Assembly (NCBI RefSeq): GCF_003614885.1
Contig: NZ_QZMS01000018.1
Span: forward strand, 1-64,000
Direction: 5' to 3'
From: Photobacterium salinisoli
Lineage (GTDB): Bacteria; Pseudomonadota; Gammaproteobacteria; Enterobacterales; Vibrionaceae
Length of the DNA stretch: 64,000 nucleotides
The notes below the pieces were generated by a model, which had not been told where the DNA came from, ran no database searches, and saw nothing but the letters and a program-made list of their open reading frames with translations. The position numbers were made by a program, and so were the translations under genes. Positions 16,660-25,445 of this stretch are shown one piece after another (within the stretch, counting starts at the first letter, position 1; the number at the start of each line of letters is the position of its first letter).

Positions 16660-17985
16660 TTACAGTGCCAGGGTCAGAATTTTCGAGCGGCGTTGCAGGT
16701 TATAAAGTGCCTGTTTCGCCATAGGCAAATCAGACACATCGATTTCGACAAAACCGTGCTCCCTGAACCAGTGCAGGCTGCGGGTGGTCAGCACAAAGAG
16801 TTGTTTCAGCCCCTGAGTGCGCGCCTGATGGCGAATGCGGTTGAGCAGTAAGGAGCCGCGGTCACCGTCACGATAGTCAGGATGAACGGCCACACAGGCC
16901 ATCTCGCCCATTTGCTCTTCCATAAAGGAATACAGAGCCGCACAGCCGATGATCAGGCCGTCACGTTCGATCACAGTAAACTGTTTGATTTCCTGCTCCA
17001 GTTGTTCGCGGGAGCGACGAACCAGAATGCCATCCTGCTCCAGCGGGCGGATCAGCGCCAGAATACCGCCGATATCATCTATGTTCGCGCCCCGGACTTT
17101 TTCTGCACTGGCCATGACGATTTGCGTGCCTATCCCGTCGAAAGAGAATAGCTCCTGGATCAGTGCACCGTCTTCTTTGTAGCTGATCAGGTGGCTGCGC
17201 GGCACACCGGCCCGACAGGCGATCATCGCGCCACGCAGGAAACGCGCGGTACCTGAATCGGCTTTGTTTTGTTCTGTCAGCCGCTGCAGTGCGGCTTCGG
17301 CTTCAGCGGGCAGCATTTCCGAAACGATTTGACCATTTTCATCGCGAACGCCCTGATGAGAGCAAAAGCCAATCAGCTTATCGGCTTCCAGCCGGATCGC
17401 CACCTGAGTCGCCACTTCTTCCGAGGTCAGATTGAAACACTCACCGGTGACCGAGCTGGCAATCGGGCCAAGCAGAACAATGCTGTTCTGATCCAGCTGG
17501 CGCCGGATCCCGTCGACATCGATGCGGCGGATACGGCCGCTGTGGCAATAGTCGATACCGTCATCGATACCTAGTGGCTGGGCGATGACGAAGTTGCCGC
17601 TCACCACATTGATCTGCGAGCCCGCCATAGGCGTATTGTTCAGACCCATGGAGAAGCGGGCTGTGATATCTAAATGGAGCTGACCTGCAGCCTGCTTGGC
17701 AATTTCCAGCGAACGCTCATCAGTAACCCGGACGCTTTTATGGTACGGGGTGCTGTAGCCGTGCACATCGAGCAGGTGGGAGATCTGCGGACGGGCACCA
17801 TAAACCAGTACGATCCGCAGTCCGAGACAGTTAAGCAGGGCGATATCATTAACAATATTGCGAAAGTTGTTATCGGCGATGGCTTCACCACCCAGCATAA
17901 TCACCAGCGTTTTGCCGCGGTGGGCATTTACATATGGCGCTGATTGGCGAAAGCCTTTCACCAGCGCAGTGCTTCTGAGCTTCAC
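16660..17985 (-). CDS. argA: Amino-acid N-acetyltransferase (N-acetylglutamate synthase)
   Basis: ArgA makes N-acetylglutamate from glutamate and acetyl-CoA, the first step of arginine synthesis, and is feedback inhibited by arginine. The 441-residue product has the N-terminal amino-acid-kinase-like domain ([20 protein letters not shown] near residues 22-41 and LVYGARPQI) and a C-terminal GNAT acetyltransferase domain (about 295-435, with [16 protein letters not shown] and [14 protein letters not shown]). It starts at GTG 17985 behind a GGAAGA ribosome binding site. I did not find a convincing ARG box upstream. It is convergent with recD, as in E. coli. Confidence 0.95.
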   Translation of the reverse strand: MKLRSTALVKGFRQSAPYVNAHRGKTLVIMLGGEAIADNNFRNIVNDIALLNCLGLRIVLVYGARPQISHLLDVHGYSTPYHKSVRVTDERSLEIAKQAAGQLHLDITARFSMGLNNTPMAGSQINVVSGNFVIAQPLGIDDGIDYCHSGRIRRIDVDGIRRQLDQNSIVLLGPIASSVTGECFNLTSEEVATQVAIRLEADKLIGFCSHQGVRDENGQIVSEMLPAEAEAALQRLTEQNKADSGTARFLRGAMIACRAGVPRSHLISYKEDGALIQELFSFDGIGTQIVMASAEKVRGANIDDIGGILALIRPLEQDGILVRRSREQLEQEIKQFTVIERDGLIIGCAALYSFMEEQMGEMACVAVHPDYRDGDRGSLLLNRIRHQARTQGLKQLFVLTTRSLHWFREHGFVEIDVSDLPMAKQALYNLQRRSKILTLAL

Positions 17986-18196
17986 TCTGTCTTCCGTTAC
18001 AAAAATTAATAGGGATCAAGCATGCCTGCATGTTGCCTGTTTCTCTTCTGCTCAGCAAGCATGAAAATCACTCAGGACGTGCAGCACCGGGAGGAAAATA
18101 TTGAGTCGAGATCCCATTCTGACATTAGGTACTTATTCGGTGAGTCGAAGCGACGCCAGATAAGCGTATAGTTCTAGAACGTGCGGGTAACTGGCA

Positions 18197-18586
18197 ATGT
18201 TAATGGCATTTAATAATTACACCCGGTGGCAGGCAGCCACAGTACTGTTTATTTTGGTAAGCGGCCTTGCTTTAAGTGGCTTTATTGCAGTGGGGGCAGC
18301 CAAAGGAGATTGGTTTACCCCTGCGCCTGAGCCAAGCATTTATGGCACCTGGATAGAGCAGGACGTGGCGCCATATGCCGCGGATCAGTTCGAACTTCGA
18401 GCCAATGGTGTCTATGTGTCAGGCCGTCTGGTCAGTACTACCTATGAATGGGATGGCAGTCAGTTACGCTATCGCATGGGGGATGAGACTTACCGTTATA
18501 CTTTCGAAGAAGGCCAGTTCATCCGTCAGCAGCCAGCGCATTATGTGTCTTCGTTTGCACGCCAGGGGACAAAACAGGGATCGTAA
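18197..18586 (+). CDS. DUF2850 family protein
   Basis: A 129-residue protein with one N-terminal transmembrane helix (about residues 13-33) and a soluble remainder with the conserved pattern YGTWIEQDVAPYAADQF and VYVSGRLVSTTYEWDG, typical of the DUF2850 proteins found mainly in Vibrionaceae near argA and mltA. It is probably anchored in the inner membrane with a periplasmic beta-rich domain. Function is unknown. The start has only a weak ribosome binding site; an in-frame ATG two codons later is equally possible. Confidence 0.75.
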   Translation: MLMAFNNYTRWQAATVLFILVSGLALSGFIAVGAAKGDWFTPAPEPSIYGTWIEQDVAPYAADQFELRANGVYVSGRLVSTTYEWDGSQLRYRMGDETYRYTFEEGQFIRQQPAHYVSSFARQGTKQGS

Positions 18587-18609
18587 TTCCTCTGTAGTGC
18601 ACGTCTGAT

Positions 18610-18837
18610 TTATTCTTCTTCCTTAAGCCGGGAAAACAACTGATGAACCGGTAATTTATTCAACGCCACTTTGCGCAGCGTGTCTGCTGTCTGGGCATTA
18701 CCTCCCAGACAGCGCTGGATTACCGTGTTGATTTGTTGCGGAGAATTACCATCACTGGCCAGATTGCGAATCCACTGATATTCGATGGCGTTTGGATCAA
18801 GTAAGGTTTCTTTGCCAACTTTAAACTGATTGTTCAT
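18610..18837 (-). CDS. Small conserved-type hypothetical protein
   Basis: A 75-residue soluble protein starting at the ATG at 18837, chosen over a longer open frame because it follows an excellent AGGAAGG ribosome binding site. It begins MNNQFKVGKETLLDPNAIEY and ends in a charged LFSRLKEEE. There is no signal peptide, membrane segment or Cys motif. I do not recognise the family; the helical pattern (QWIRNLASDGNSPQQINTVI) suggests a small all-alpha protein. It lies convergent with the DUF2850 gene and divergent from mltA. Confidence 0.6.
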   Translation of the reverse strand: MNNQFKVGKETLLDPNAIEYQWIRNLASDGNSPQQINTVIQRCLGGNAQTADTLRKVALNKLPVHQLFSRLKEEE

Positions 18838-19154
18838 GCCAGTCCTTCCTGAAATGTCATGTTCTGGGGCTTTAAACCCGTAAAGGTGCTCGCATTGCTG
18901 TTTGTCGTTTTGTTGCCCATCTGACAGTGTCTGCCAGCTGGGCAATGATGTCGTTTGTGTGACGTTTTTATTAAACCGTTATATTGTGACACTTATATGA
19001 CAACTAATGCGTATTATTAATCTTTCGTGACAATCAAAACAAGACTTTGACATTGGTTATGATAAAACAGCCTAACATTGTGGCTTTATATAGACATGGT
19101 ATGTCTGATGAGACCTGCCATACGTTAACCTGTCGATATTACTAAGGCATTTCT
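18838..19154. promoter_or_regulatory. Divergent promoter region upstream of mltA
   Basis: This 317-bp gap is A/T-rich in its second half. A consensus -35 hexamer TTGACA is at 19047-19052 on the plus strand, with several A/T-rich candidates for a -10 element downstream (for instance in TTTATATAG near 19084), but no pair with ideal spacing. I see no ORF, hairpin terminator or repeat in it. Confidence 0.3.
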
Positions 19155-20369
19155 GTGTTCCAACAATTTTCCCTGCTAAGAAAACTGACCATTGTTTCCT
19201 GTGTGTTCGGACTGGCGGCGTGTGCCAGGCCGGTTGACCGCGGACAGCAATACCTTGATGGCGAGTTTGATCATCTGCTGAACCCGGTCACCAATGTGGT
19301 ATCGGATAAACCCCGCGATTACAGCCGCTTCGAAGCACAAGCAGAGCAAGTGCTCACCCGCTCTCCGTCTATGATGCTGCGTTATCAGAATTTGTATCAG
19401 CAGGTGAAAGACTGGGCGGCGAACAGCGGCGACCCGACATCTTTCTCTCAGTACGGTTTGACGACTGAGCAGATGGGCGGCGGTGACGGTTACGGCAATG
19501 TGATGTTCACCGGCTATTTCTCGCCGGTGATCGAATTGCGTCACCAACAGGACGACAGGTTCAGATACCCGGTATACGCGATGCCAGAATGTAACGGAAA
19601 ATGTCCGACCCGTGCTGAGATTTACAACGGTGCACTGGAAGGACAGGGCTTGGAGCTGGGGTATTCCGCCTCCAAGCTGGATGTGTTCATGATGGAAGTG
19701 CAGGGCAGTGGTTTTGTCCATTTCGAGGACAATGATGAGCTGCAGTACTTTGCTTATGGCGGTAAGAACGGCCATCCTTATGTCAGTATCGGTAAAGTGC
19801 TGATTGAGCGCGGTGAGGTGCCAAGGGAGAAAATGTCTCTCAAAGCGATCGCGGAGTGGGTCAGCCAGCATGATGATGCCACTGTGCGTGAACTGCTGGA
19901 GCAGAATCCTTCTTATGTCTTCTTCCGCCCGCGTGACGAACTGGATGTTCTGGGCACTGCGGGTATTCCGCTGTTACCTATGGCGTCGGTGGCGGCTGAC
20001 CGGGAGTTTTTACCTATGGGCAGTGTGCTGCTGGCGGAAGTCCCCCAGCTGGATGCGGACGGCAACTGGAATGGCCAGCATGTGTTAACTTTGCTGATGG
20101 CGCTCGATACCGGTGGTGCAGTCAAGCGAAATCATCTTGATCTCTATCATGGTATGGGCGCTCAGGCCGGAGTCGATGCCGGGCATTACAAGCATTTTGG
20201 CCGGGTATGGAAGCTGGGGCTGACGCCAGACACCGACGCTGAGCTGACGGAACAGAGAATAGAAGCCAGTCAGAAAGCGGTTGTCTCGCCGGTGGATACC
20301 ACGCTGACGTTCAATGAAGAAGCTGTTGTGGCTCAGCCGGCTCAACCGTCGCAGGGACTGGACAACTGA
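19155..20369 (+). CDS. mltA: Membrane-bound lytic murein transglycosylase A
   Basis: MltA cleaves the MurNAc-GlcNAc bond of peptidoglycan to form 1,6-anhydro ends, acting from the inner face of the outer membrane. The 404-residue product has a signal peptide with lipobox LAAC (Cys about residue 23). The MltA domain follows (GYFSPVIELRHQQDDRFRYP, then VFMMEVQGSGFVHFED), and a C-terminal 3D domain carries the conserved LMALDTGGAVKRNHLDLYHG with the catalytic Asp. It starts at GTG 19155. A proline/glutamine tail of about 40 residues follows the 3D domain. tcdA follows after a hairpin. Confidence 0.95.
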   Translation: MFQQFSLLRKLTIVSCVFGLAACARPVDRGQQYLDGEFDHLLNPVTNVVSDKPRDYSRFEAQAEQVLTRSPSMMLRYQNLYQQVKDWAANSGDPTSFSQYGLTTEQMGGGDGYGNVMFTGYFSPVIELRHQQDDRFRYPVYAMPECNGKCPTRAEIYNGALEGQGLELGYSASKLDVFMMEVQGSGFVHFEDNDELQYFAYGGKNGHPYVSIGKVLIERGEVPREKMSLKAIAEWVSQHDDATVRELLEQNPSYVFFRPRDELDVLGTAGIPLLPMASVAADREFLPMGSVLLAEVPQLDADGNWNGQHVLTLLMALDTGGAVKRNHLDLYHGMGAQAGVDAGHYKHFGRVWKLGLTPDTDAELTEQRIEASQKAVVSPVDTTLTFNEEAVVAQPAQPSQGLDN

Positions 20370-20374
20370 CAACA

Positions 20375-20402
20375 GAGCGCGTATAAAAACGCGCTCATTC
20401 TC
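20375..20402 (+). terminator. Hairpin after mltA
   Basis: GAGCGCGT-ATAAAA-ACGCGCTC is followed by ATTCTC. It is a stable hairpin with a poor U tract, between mltA and tcdA, and may terminate partially. Confidence 0.55.
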
Positions 20403-20423
20403 AACACACTCTGACAGGCCGTT

Positions 20424-21230
20424 ATGCAGTACTCCGACACTCCAGCATCAGACAATTATAACCAGCGTTTTGGTGGCACCCGCAGACTGTACGGGCATCA
20501 GGAAGTTGAGATACTGAGAGCGGCGCATGTGTGCGTAATCGGTATTGGCGGAGTGGGTTCCTGGGCAGCCGAAGCGCTGGCGCGCTCTGGTATCGGTCAG
20601 CTGACGCTGATTGACATGGATGATGTGTGTGTCACGAATATTAACCGTCAGATTCATGCCATGTCGGGGACGGTAGGCCGCAGTAAAATTGAGGTGATGG
20701 CAGAGCGGATTGCGTTAATCAATCCGGACTGCAAAGTGAACCTGATTGACGATTTTATTACCCCGGAAAATATCCCGGAGTACATAGGCAGTCAGTTTGA
20801 TTACGTGCTGGATGCGATTGACAGTGTGAAGCCCAAAGCGGCTTTGCTGGCGTTCTGCAAGCGAAATAAAATCAAGGTGATTACCACAGGCGGTGCGGGC
20901 GGCCAGATTGACCCGACCCAGATCCAGATCGCGGATCTGGCCAAAACCATTCAGGATCCGCTGGCGGCGAAAATCCGCAATATGCTGCGCCGATTTTATA
21001 ATTTTAGCAAAAATCCGGCGCGCAAATTTGGTATAGACTGTGTGTTCTCAACCGAACAGCTTAAATATCCTCAGGCGGACGGCAGTGTCTGCGAGGCCAA
21101 ATCGACCGCGGAAGGCCCGAAACGTATGGATTGTGCGACCGGGTTTGGCGCGGCAACTATGGTCACCGCGACCTTTGGCTTTGTGGCGGTTTCCCGCATT
21201 GTGCAAAAACTGATCGAAAAACACCGCTGA
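20424..21230 (+). CDS. tcdA: tRNA threonylcarbamoyladenosine dehydratase
   Basis: TcdA (formerly CsdL) uses ATP to cyclise the t6A base at position 37 of ANN-decoding tRNAs into ct6A. The 268-residue E1-like protein has the nucleotide-binding loop VIGIGGVGSWAAEALARSGI near residues 40-59, then LIDMDDVCVTNINRQ, and ITTGGAGGQIDPTQIQIADL. The CsdA/CsdE sulfur-transfer pair encoded just downstream on the other strand is known to work with TcdA in E. coli, and the clustering is conserved here. The start is the ATG at 20424. Confidence 0.95.
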   Translation: MQYSDTPASDNYNQRFGGTRRLYGHQEVEILRAAHVCVIGIGGVGSWAAEALARSGIGQLTLIDMDDVCVTNINRQIHAMSGTVGRSKIEVMAERIALINPDCKVNLIDDFITPENIPEYIGSQFDYVLDAIDSVKPKAALLAFCKRNKIKVITTGGAGGQIDPTQIQIADLAKTIQDPLAAKIRNMLRRFYNFSKNPARKFGIDCVFSTEQLKYPQADGSVCEAKSTAEGPKRMDCATGFGAATMVTATFGFVAVSRIVQKLIEKHR

Positions 21231-21241
21231 CAAAAGCGCAG

Positions 21242-21267
21242 CGTGAGCCGTGTCTCAGCGGCTCACG
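21242..21267. terminator. Hairpin between convergent tcdA and csdE
   Basis: CGTGAGCCG-TGTCTCAG-CGGCTCACG is a perfect 9-bp stem that overlaps the 3' end of csdE. It probably serves both convergent transcripts. Confidence 0.55.
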
Positions 21268-21701
21268 TTAGTGATAATGGCATCGACTATGGCTTTCAGG
21301 CCGTTACTGCGAGATGGGCTCAGGTGCGCCAGTAATCCCAGCTGTTCGAAATACCCATCGATGTCAAACGCCAGAATGTGCTCGGCGGTTTTTCCCTCAT
21401 AGGCGGCCAGCACCAGGCAAATCAGCCCTTTGACAATTCTGGCATCGGAATCGGCGGCGAAATGGTAATGACCGTTTTCAACGCGCTGAACCAGCCACAC
21501 CCGGCTTTCACAGCCACTGATTTTCACGTCCTCGCTTTTCAGTGTTTCCGGCAGCGCGGGTAGTTGCTTGCCAAACTGAATTACATGGCGGTATCTGTCT
21601 TCCCAGCCACTGCTCGCCTGCATCTTGGCCAGAATGTCGTCAGGGGTAATGATGGTGCCGAACGGATGGCTCGGTAAATCGGTGAATACTGTCATGGACA
21701 C
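21255..21701 (-). CDS. csdE: Cysteine desulfurase sulfur acceptor CsdE
   Basis: A SufE-family protein of 148 residues that accepts the persulfide sulfur from CsdA. The acceptor cysteine is in DVKISGCESRVWL (Cys64), within the SufE domain that spans almost the whole protein (LAKMQASSGWEDRYRHVIQF to the C-terminus). The ATG at 21701 follows a CAGAGAGAG-type ribosome binding site. It is the second gene after csdA on the minus strand, 9 bases after the csdA stop, so the two are cotranscribed. Confidence 0.95.
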   Translation of the reverse strand: MSMTVFTDLPSHPFGTIITPDDILAKMQASSGWEDRYRHVIQFGKQLPALPETLKSEDVKISGCESRVWLVQRVENGHYHFAADSDARIVKGLICLVLAAYEGKTAEHILAFDIDGYFEQLGLLAHLSPSRSNGLKAIVDAIITNVSR

Positions 21702-21710
21702 TCTCTCTGG

Positions 21711-22940
21711 TTACAGCATGTCACAGGCTTTATGCAAAGCTGCGACAAAGCAGGCGACGTCTTCTTCGGTATTATAGAGGGCAAAAGAGACACGCAAAGT
21801 CCCCGTCAATCCCAGTGCATCCAGCATAGGGTGCGCACAGTGGTTGCCGGCACGCAGCGTCACCCCTTGCTGGTCGAGCAGGGTGGCAATATCCTGATGG
21901 TGAATACCGTCAACAACAAATGAAAACAGACTGGTGTCGGGCTGGAGGCCGATAATCCGCAGGCCTTCAATGTCTTTAATGCCCCTGATGGCCAGCTGGC
22001 ACAGGTGCCGGATATGCGCTTCCGCGCCCTGTCGGTCAATACTGCTCAGCCAGTGCAGGGTGGCTGCGAAGGCGATGACCCCGGAAATATTGGGGGTGCC
22101 GGCTTCAAATTTACCCGGCAGACCGGTGAATTGTGTGCCGTCGAACGACACCTTCTCCACCATTTTTCCTCCCCCATGCCAGGGCGGCATGGCTTCAAGC
22201 AGTGCCTGTTTGCCGTACAGCACGCCAAGACCCGAAGGGCCGAACAGTTTGTGGCCTGAGAAAACGTAGAAATCGGCATCCATCGCCTGAACGTCTACCT
22301 CCTCATGCACTATGCCCTGCGCACCGTCGACCACCACGATGGCGCCTTTCGCGTGGGCCGCTTTGATTATGGTTTCTACCGGGTTTCGCGTGCCGGACAC
22401 ATTGGTGACATGAGCGACTGCCACGATCCGGGTTCTGGCCGTCAGGCGCTGATGAAAGGCCGCCATATCCAATGTGCAGTCAGGCAGCATAGGCAGTTTG
22501 ACGACTTTTGCTCCTGTCTGCTGAGCGACAATTTGCCAGGGCACTATGTTGGCATGGTGTTCAAGTTCGCTGACCAGTATCTCATCGCCCGGTTGCAGTG
22601 TACTGCGTGCGAAGGTCTGCGCGATCAGGTTTAGGGCTTCCGTTGCCCCGCGCGTCCAGATGATTTCTTTCGGGCTGCTGGCGTGGATGAACTGGCGCAC
22701 CGTTTCTCGCGCTTGTTCAAAACGTTGTGTCAGGCTGGCGGTCAGCTGGTGGCTGCCACGATGAACATTCGCGTTCTGGTAGCGGTAGTAATTATCCAGT
22801 GTCTGGATCATCTCCAGCGGTTTCTGCGCGGTTGCCGCACTGTCCAGATAGACAATGGGATGGTCTGAATCCTGCTGAACGGCAGGAAACTGGGCGCGGA
22901 TAGTCTGAATGTCAAATGGCGCAGTCATGCTTAAACTCAT
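21711..22940 (-). CDS. csdA: Cysteine desulfurase CsdA
   Basis: A class V aminotransferase-fold PLP enzyme that takes sulfur from cysteine and passes it to CsdE. Key residues are visible: PLP lysine in FSGHKLFGPSG, the PLP contact ELEHHANIVPW, and the catalytic cysteine in LRAGNHCAHPMLD near the C-terminus. Two in-frame ATGs at 22940 and 22928 fit family length (about 405-410 residues); an open frame extends further upstream without homology. csdE follows in the same operon. The gcvB sRNA terminator at 23009-23042 lies just upstream, so csdA needs its own promoter in the 70 bp between. Confidence 0.93.
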   Translation of the reverse strand: MSLSMTAPFDIQTIRAQFPAVQQDSDHPIVYLDSAATAQKPLEMIQTLDNYYRYQNANVHRGSHQLTASLTQRFEQARETVRQFIHASSPKEIIWTRGATEALNLIAQTFARSTLQPGDEILVSELEHHANIVPWQIVAQQTGAKVVKLPMLPDCTLDMAAFHQRLTARTRIVAVAHVTNVSGTRNPVETIIKAAHAKGAIVVVDGAQGIVHEEVDVQAMDADFYVFSGHKLFGPSGLGVLYGKQALLEAMPPWHGGGKMVEKVSFDGTQFTGLPGKFEAGTPNISGVIAFAATLHWLSSIDRQGAEAHIRHLCQLAIRGIKDIEGLRIIGLQPDTSLFSFVVDGIHHQDIATLLDQQGVTLRAGNHCAHPMLDALGLTGTLRVSFALYNTEEDVACFVAALHKACDML

Positions 22941-23008
22941 TGGTAGCCGATAAAGCGGATCATCCTCATTATTGGCCACTGAGGCAAGGGAAGCTGAACC
23001 GATCGCAT

Positions 23009-23190
23009 AAAAAAATGGCACCGCGTTGGGGCGCAGTGCCATAAAGAAGTTTTGACAGACAGGTCAAAAAAACAGGAAGTAAATCGGTAGCACTCCGGCT
23101 ACCCGCCCAGAAGAGACCGGGCAATATGCAAACACAACATTGCAATCTGAGGGGTAACAGAATCTGATAAACAATTCTGCGATTAAGCAA
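23009..23190 (-). ncRNA. gcvB: GcvB small regulatory RNA
   Basis: Read on the minus strand, this gap carries the conserved GcvB pieces in order. First is the GU-rich R1 seed region (AATGTTGTGTTTGC, about 23127-23140). Next is a GGTAGC/GCTACC hairpin (about 23087-23101). Then come the ACTTCCTGT block, the CCTGTCTGTC block, and a strong terminator (TGGCACTGCG...CGCGGTGCCA with seven Ts, 23009-23042). It lies divergent from gcvA, as in E. coli, where GcvA activates gcvB. GcvB uses Hfq and the R1 segment to repress amino acid and peptide transport mRNAs. The 5' end is approximate. Confidence 0.88.
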
Positions 23191-23313
23191 AATTACAGCG
23201 TTTTACCCTTGAGATTGCGGCGCCAATCTTAGGGTTTCTGTGGTACTTGAACAATCGACAATTTATAATGACCTGGATAAAAAAAACTAATGCAACCAGT
23301 ATGGCAGGACATT

Positions 23314-24252
23314 ATGTCAAGACGACTCCCACCACTTAATTCGCTGAAAGTATTTGAGGCTGCCGCCCGGCACCTGAGTTTTACCCGGGCGGCGGAGGAG
23401 CTGTTTGTTACTCAGGCCGCAGTCAGTCACCAGATTAAAGCATTGGAGGAATTTCTTGGCCTGAAGCTGTTTCGTCGGCGTAACCGTTCCTTACTGCTGA
23501 CCGAAGAGGGGCAAGGGTATTTTCTAGATCTGAAAGATATCTTCAGTGCCATTTCCGATGCCACTGACAAAGTGTTGGAACGGGGTTCAAAAGGGGCGCT
23601 GACCATTAGTTTATCTCCCAGTTTTGCCATCCAGTGGCTGGTGCCCAGGCTGAGTGACTTTAATCAGCAGCATCCTGATGTCGATGTCAGAATCAAAGCG
23701 GTGGATCTGGATGAAGGCTCGCTGACCGATGATGTGGATGTGGCCATTTATTATGGCCGCGGAAACTGGCCCGGGCTGCGTTGCGACAGGCTGTATCAGG
23801 AATTTCTGGTGCCCGTCTGCTCCCCTATGCTGCTCAGTGGCCCAAAACCACTGGACTCTCTGGCTGATCTGCAAAAACACACCTTGTTACATGACGGTTC
23901 ACGCAAGGAATGGAAAAACTACATGCGTGAGTTCGATATTCCGGGCGCCAATGTTAATCAGGGGCCGATTTTCAGTCACTCGACTATGGTGTTGCAGGCT
24001 GCGATTCACAGCCAGGGCATTGCACTGGCCAATAATGTGCTGGCGCAGCCGGAACTGGAAGCCGGCCGCTTGGTCTGCCCGTTTGATGAGGCGTTGCTGA
24101 GTAAAAATGCTTTCTATCTGGTGTGTCAGGAAAAGCAGGCCGAGACCGGCCGGATTCAGATCTTCCGTGATTGGGTGCTGGAGAAAGCCCGCAAAGAGCA
24201 GGAAGAGGGGCCGCTTCCACAACCAGAAACGCCTGTTGTAGCTATGGCATGA
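23314..24252 (+). CDS. gcvA: Glycine cleavage system transcriptional regulator GcvA
   Basis: A LysR regulator nearly collinear with E. coli GcvA (RLPPLNSLKVFEAAARHLSF, then TRAAEELFVTQAAVSHQIKA). It controls the glycine cleavage operon and the divergent gcvB sRNA. The start at 23314 (MSRRLPP) is preferred over an upstream ATG at 23290 because it matches the family and follows a GGCAGGA ribosome binding site. The product is 312 residues: HTH at about 6-65, effector domain about 92-300 (DDVDVAIYYGRGNWPGLR). The C-terminus has a short extra Glu/Pro-rich tail. Confidence 0.95.
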   Translation: MSRRLPPLNSLKVFEAAARHLSFTRAAEELFVTQAAVSHQIKALEEFLGLKLFRRRNRSLLLTEEGQGYFLDLKDIFSAISDATDKVLERGSKGALTISLSPSFAIQWLVPRLSDFNQQHPDVDVRIKAVDLDEGSLTDDVDVAIYYGRGNWPGLRCDRLYQEFLVPVCSPMLLSGPKPLDSLADLQKHTLLHDGSRKEWKNYMREFDIPGANVNQGPIFSHSTMVLQAAIHSQGIALANNVLAQPELEAGRLVCPFDEALLSKNAFYLVCQEKQAETGRIQIFRDWVLEKARKEQEEGPLPQPETPVVAMA

Positions 24253-24361
24253 TCGTCTGTATTTGTTTGTTTTGCCGGTTTTGTACCGGTCATGAGTAAT
24301 TAAAATCAGGGTGGGCCAGTAATACTGCCTCAGCCTGGAAATAGAGTATGAGAGGAAATCA

Positions 24362-25027
24362 GTGGAGTATCTGATCACTACACCGGAAAACGGCCAGTTT
24401 GCTGCCACCTTCCTGTTTGCCCACGGCGCTGGCGCCGGGATGGATCATGCGTTTATGACGACGATTGCCCAGGGATTGGCCGCTAAAGGGGTTCGCGTGG
24501 TGCGTTTTGATTTTCCATATATGGTGAAACGGCGAGATGACGGTAAAAAGCGCCCACCGGACCGACAGCCGAAGCTGCTGGCGGATTTTCAGCGTCATAT
24601 TGACCATTTTAGCCAGGAGGGGCCGCTGGTGATCGGCGGTAAATCAATGGGCGGCCGTATGGCCAGCCTGATGGTGACAGAGGTAGCCGAAGCGACACCG
24701 GATGTGGACAACTGTCAGGACAAAGTCTGCGGCGTTGCTTGTCTGGGATTTCCGTTTCATCCGCCGGGTAAACCGGAGAATTTTCGCGGCGATCATCTGA
24801 AAACAATCGCTGTCCCGACCCTGATCCTGCAGGGCGAGCGCGATACCTTTGGTACCCGCCCTGAGGTGGAAGGCTGGGCCTATGCCGACACAGTGACGCT
24901 GTCTTTTCTGACAGACGGTGACCACAGTTTCAAACCACGCAAAGCCTCGGGCTTTAGTGAGGCTGACAATCTGGCGCAGGCTGTCGATGTACTGGCCCGT
25001 TTTATTCGTCAGTGTGCGCTTGGTTGA
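24362..25027 (+). CDS. Alpha/beta-fold hydrolase, KANL3/Tex30-like
   Basis: A 221-residue single-domain alpha/beta hydrolase. It has the early strand-loop TFLFAHGAGAGMDHAFM (oxyanion region), the nucleophile elbow GGKSMGGRMAS (Ser about residue 95), an acid in LQGERDTFGTRPEV and the histidine in LTDGDHSFKPRK. This combination matches the dienelactone hydrolase-like family that includes Tex30/KANL3 proteins; the substrate is unknown. It starts at GTG 24362 behind GAGAGGAAA. It is inserted between gcvA and ygdD, which are adjacent in E. coli. Confidence 0.8.
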   Translation: MEYLITTPENGQFAATFLFAHGAGAGMDHAFMTTIAQGLAAKGVRVVRFDFPYMVKRRDDGKKRPPDRQPKLLADFQRHIDHFSQEGPLVIGGKSMGGRMASLMVTEVAEATPDVDNCQDKVCGVACLGFPFHPPGKPENFRGDHLKTIAVPTLILQGERDTFGTRPEVEGWAYADTVTLSFLTDGDHSFKPRKASGFSEADNLAQAVDVLARFIRQCALG

Positions 25028-25064
25028 GATCATTTCATTAGTAATATTAAAAAGGACAGAGTAG

Positions 25065-25439
25065 ATGCACAGCCGAAGTATGATTGTTTTCGCCGCAATT
25101 AGCGGTGCGATTGGAGTGGTTCTGGGTGCCTTTGCTGCCCATGGATTGAAAGGGCACCTGAGTCCGAATTTGCTAGATGTTTTCAGGACGGGCGTGGATT
25201 ACCAGCTCTGGCACAGTCTGGCTTTATTTGGCTGTGGTATTTGGGCACGCAATTTTTCTGCAAAAGCGCTATCATACGCGGCCCTGTTATTTGCAGTGGG
25301 GATCTGTCTGTTCAGTGGCAGCCTTTATCTGCTGGCATTGACGGGGATGAAGTGGCTTGGTCCCGTAACACCACTGGGGGGACTGTGTTTTATTCTAGCC
25401 TGGTTGTCACTTGCTGTGGCGGCCTGGCGTTCTGCGTGA
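25065..25439 (+). CDS. ygdD: DUF423 inner membrane protein YgdD
   Basis: A 124-residue protein with four hydrophobic helices and the DUF423 features GVVLGAFAAHGLKGHL, then VDYQLWHSLALFGCG and SGSLYLLALTGMKWLGPVTP. The family is widespread, inner-membrane and of unknown function. Position between gcvA and rlmM matches E. coli ygdD. A clear AAAAGGA ribosome binding site precedes the ATG. rlmM begins 7 bases after its stop codon, so the two are probably cotranscribed. Confidence 0.88.
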   Translation: MHSRSMIVFAAISGAIGVVLGAFAAHGLKGHLSPNLLDVFRTGVDYQLWHSLALFGCGIWARNFSAKALSYAALLFAVGICLFSGSLYLLALTGMKWLGPVTPLGGLCFILAWLSLAVAAWRSA

Positions 25440-25445
25440 GGACTC

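Noticed and set aside
17986..18196. ARG box (ArgR operator) upstream of argA
   Set aside because: I searched for TGAAT-N4-ATTCA-like sequences and found only weak half sites; not enough to call.
22941..23042. Longer N-terminus of csdA reaching to 23042
   Set aside because: The extra residues would be encoded by the gcvB terminator region and have no counterpart in CsdA proteins.
22969..23190. Minus-strand ORF of 73 codons between csdA and gcvA
   Set aside because: It covers the GcvB sRNA and its terminator; the amino acid sequence is not protein-like.
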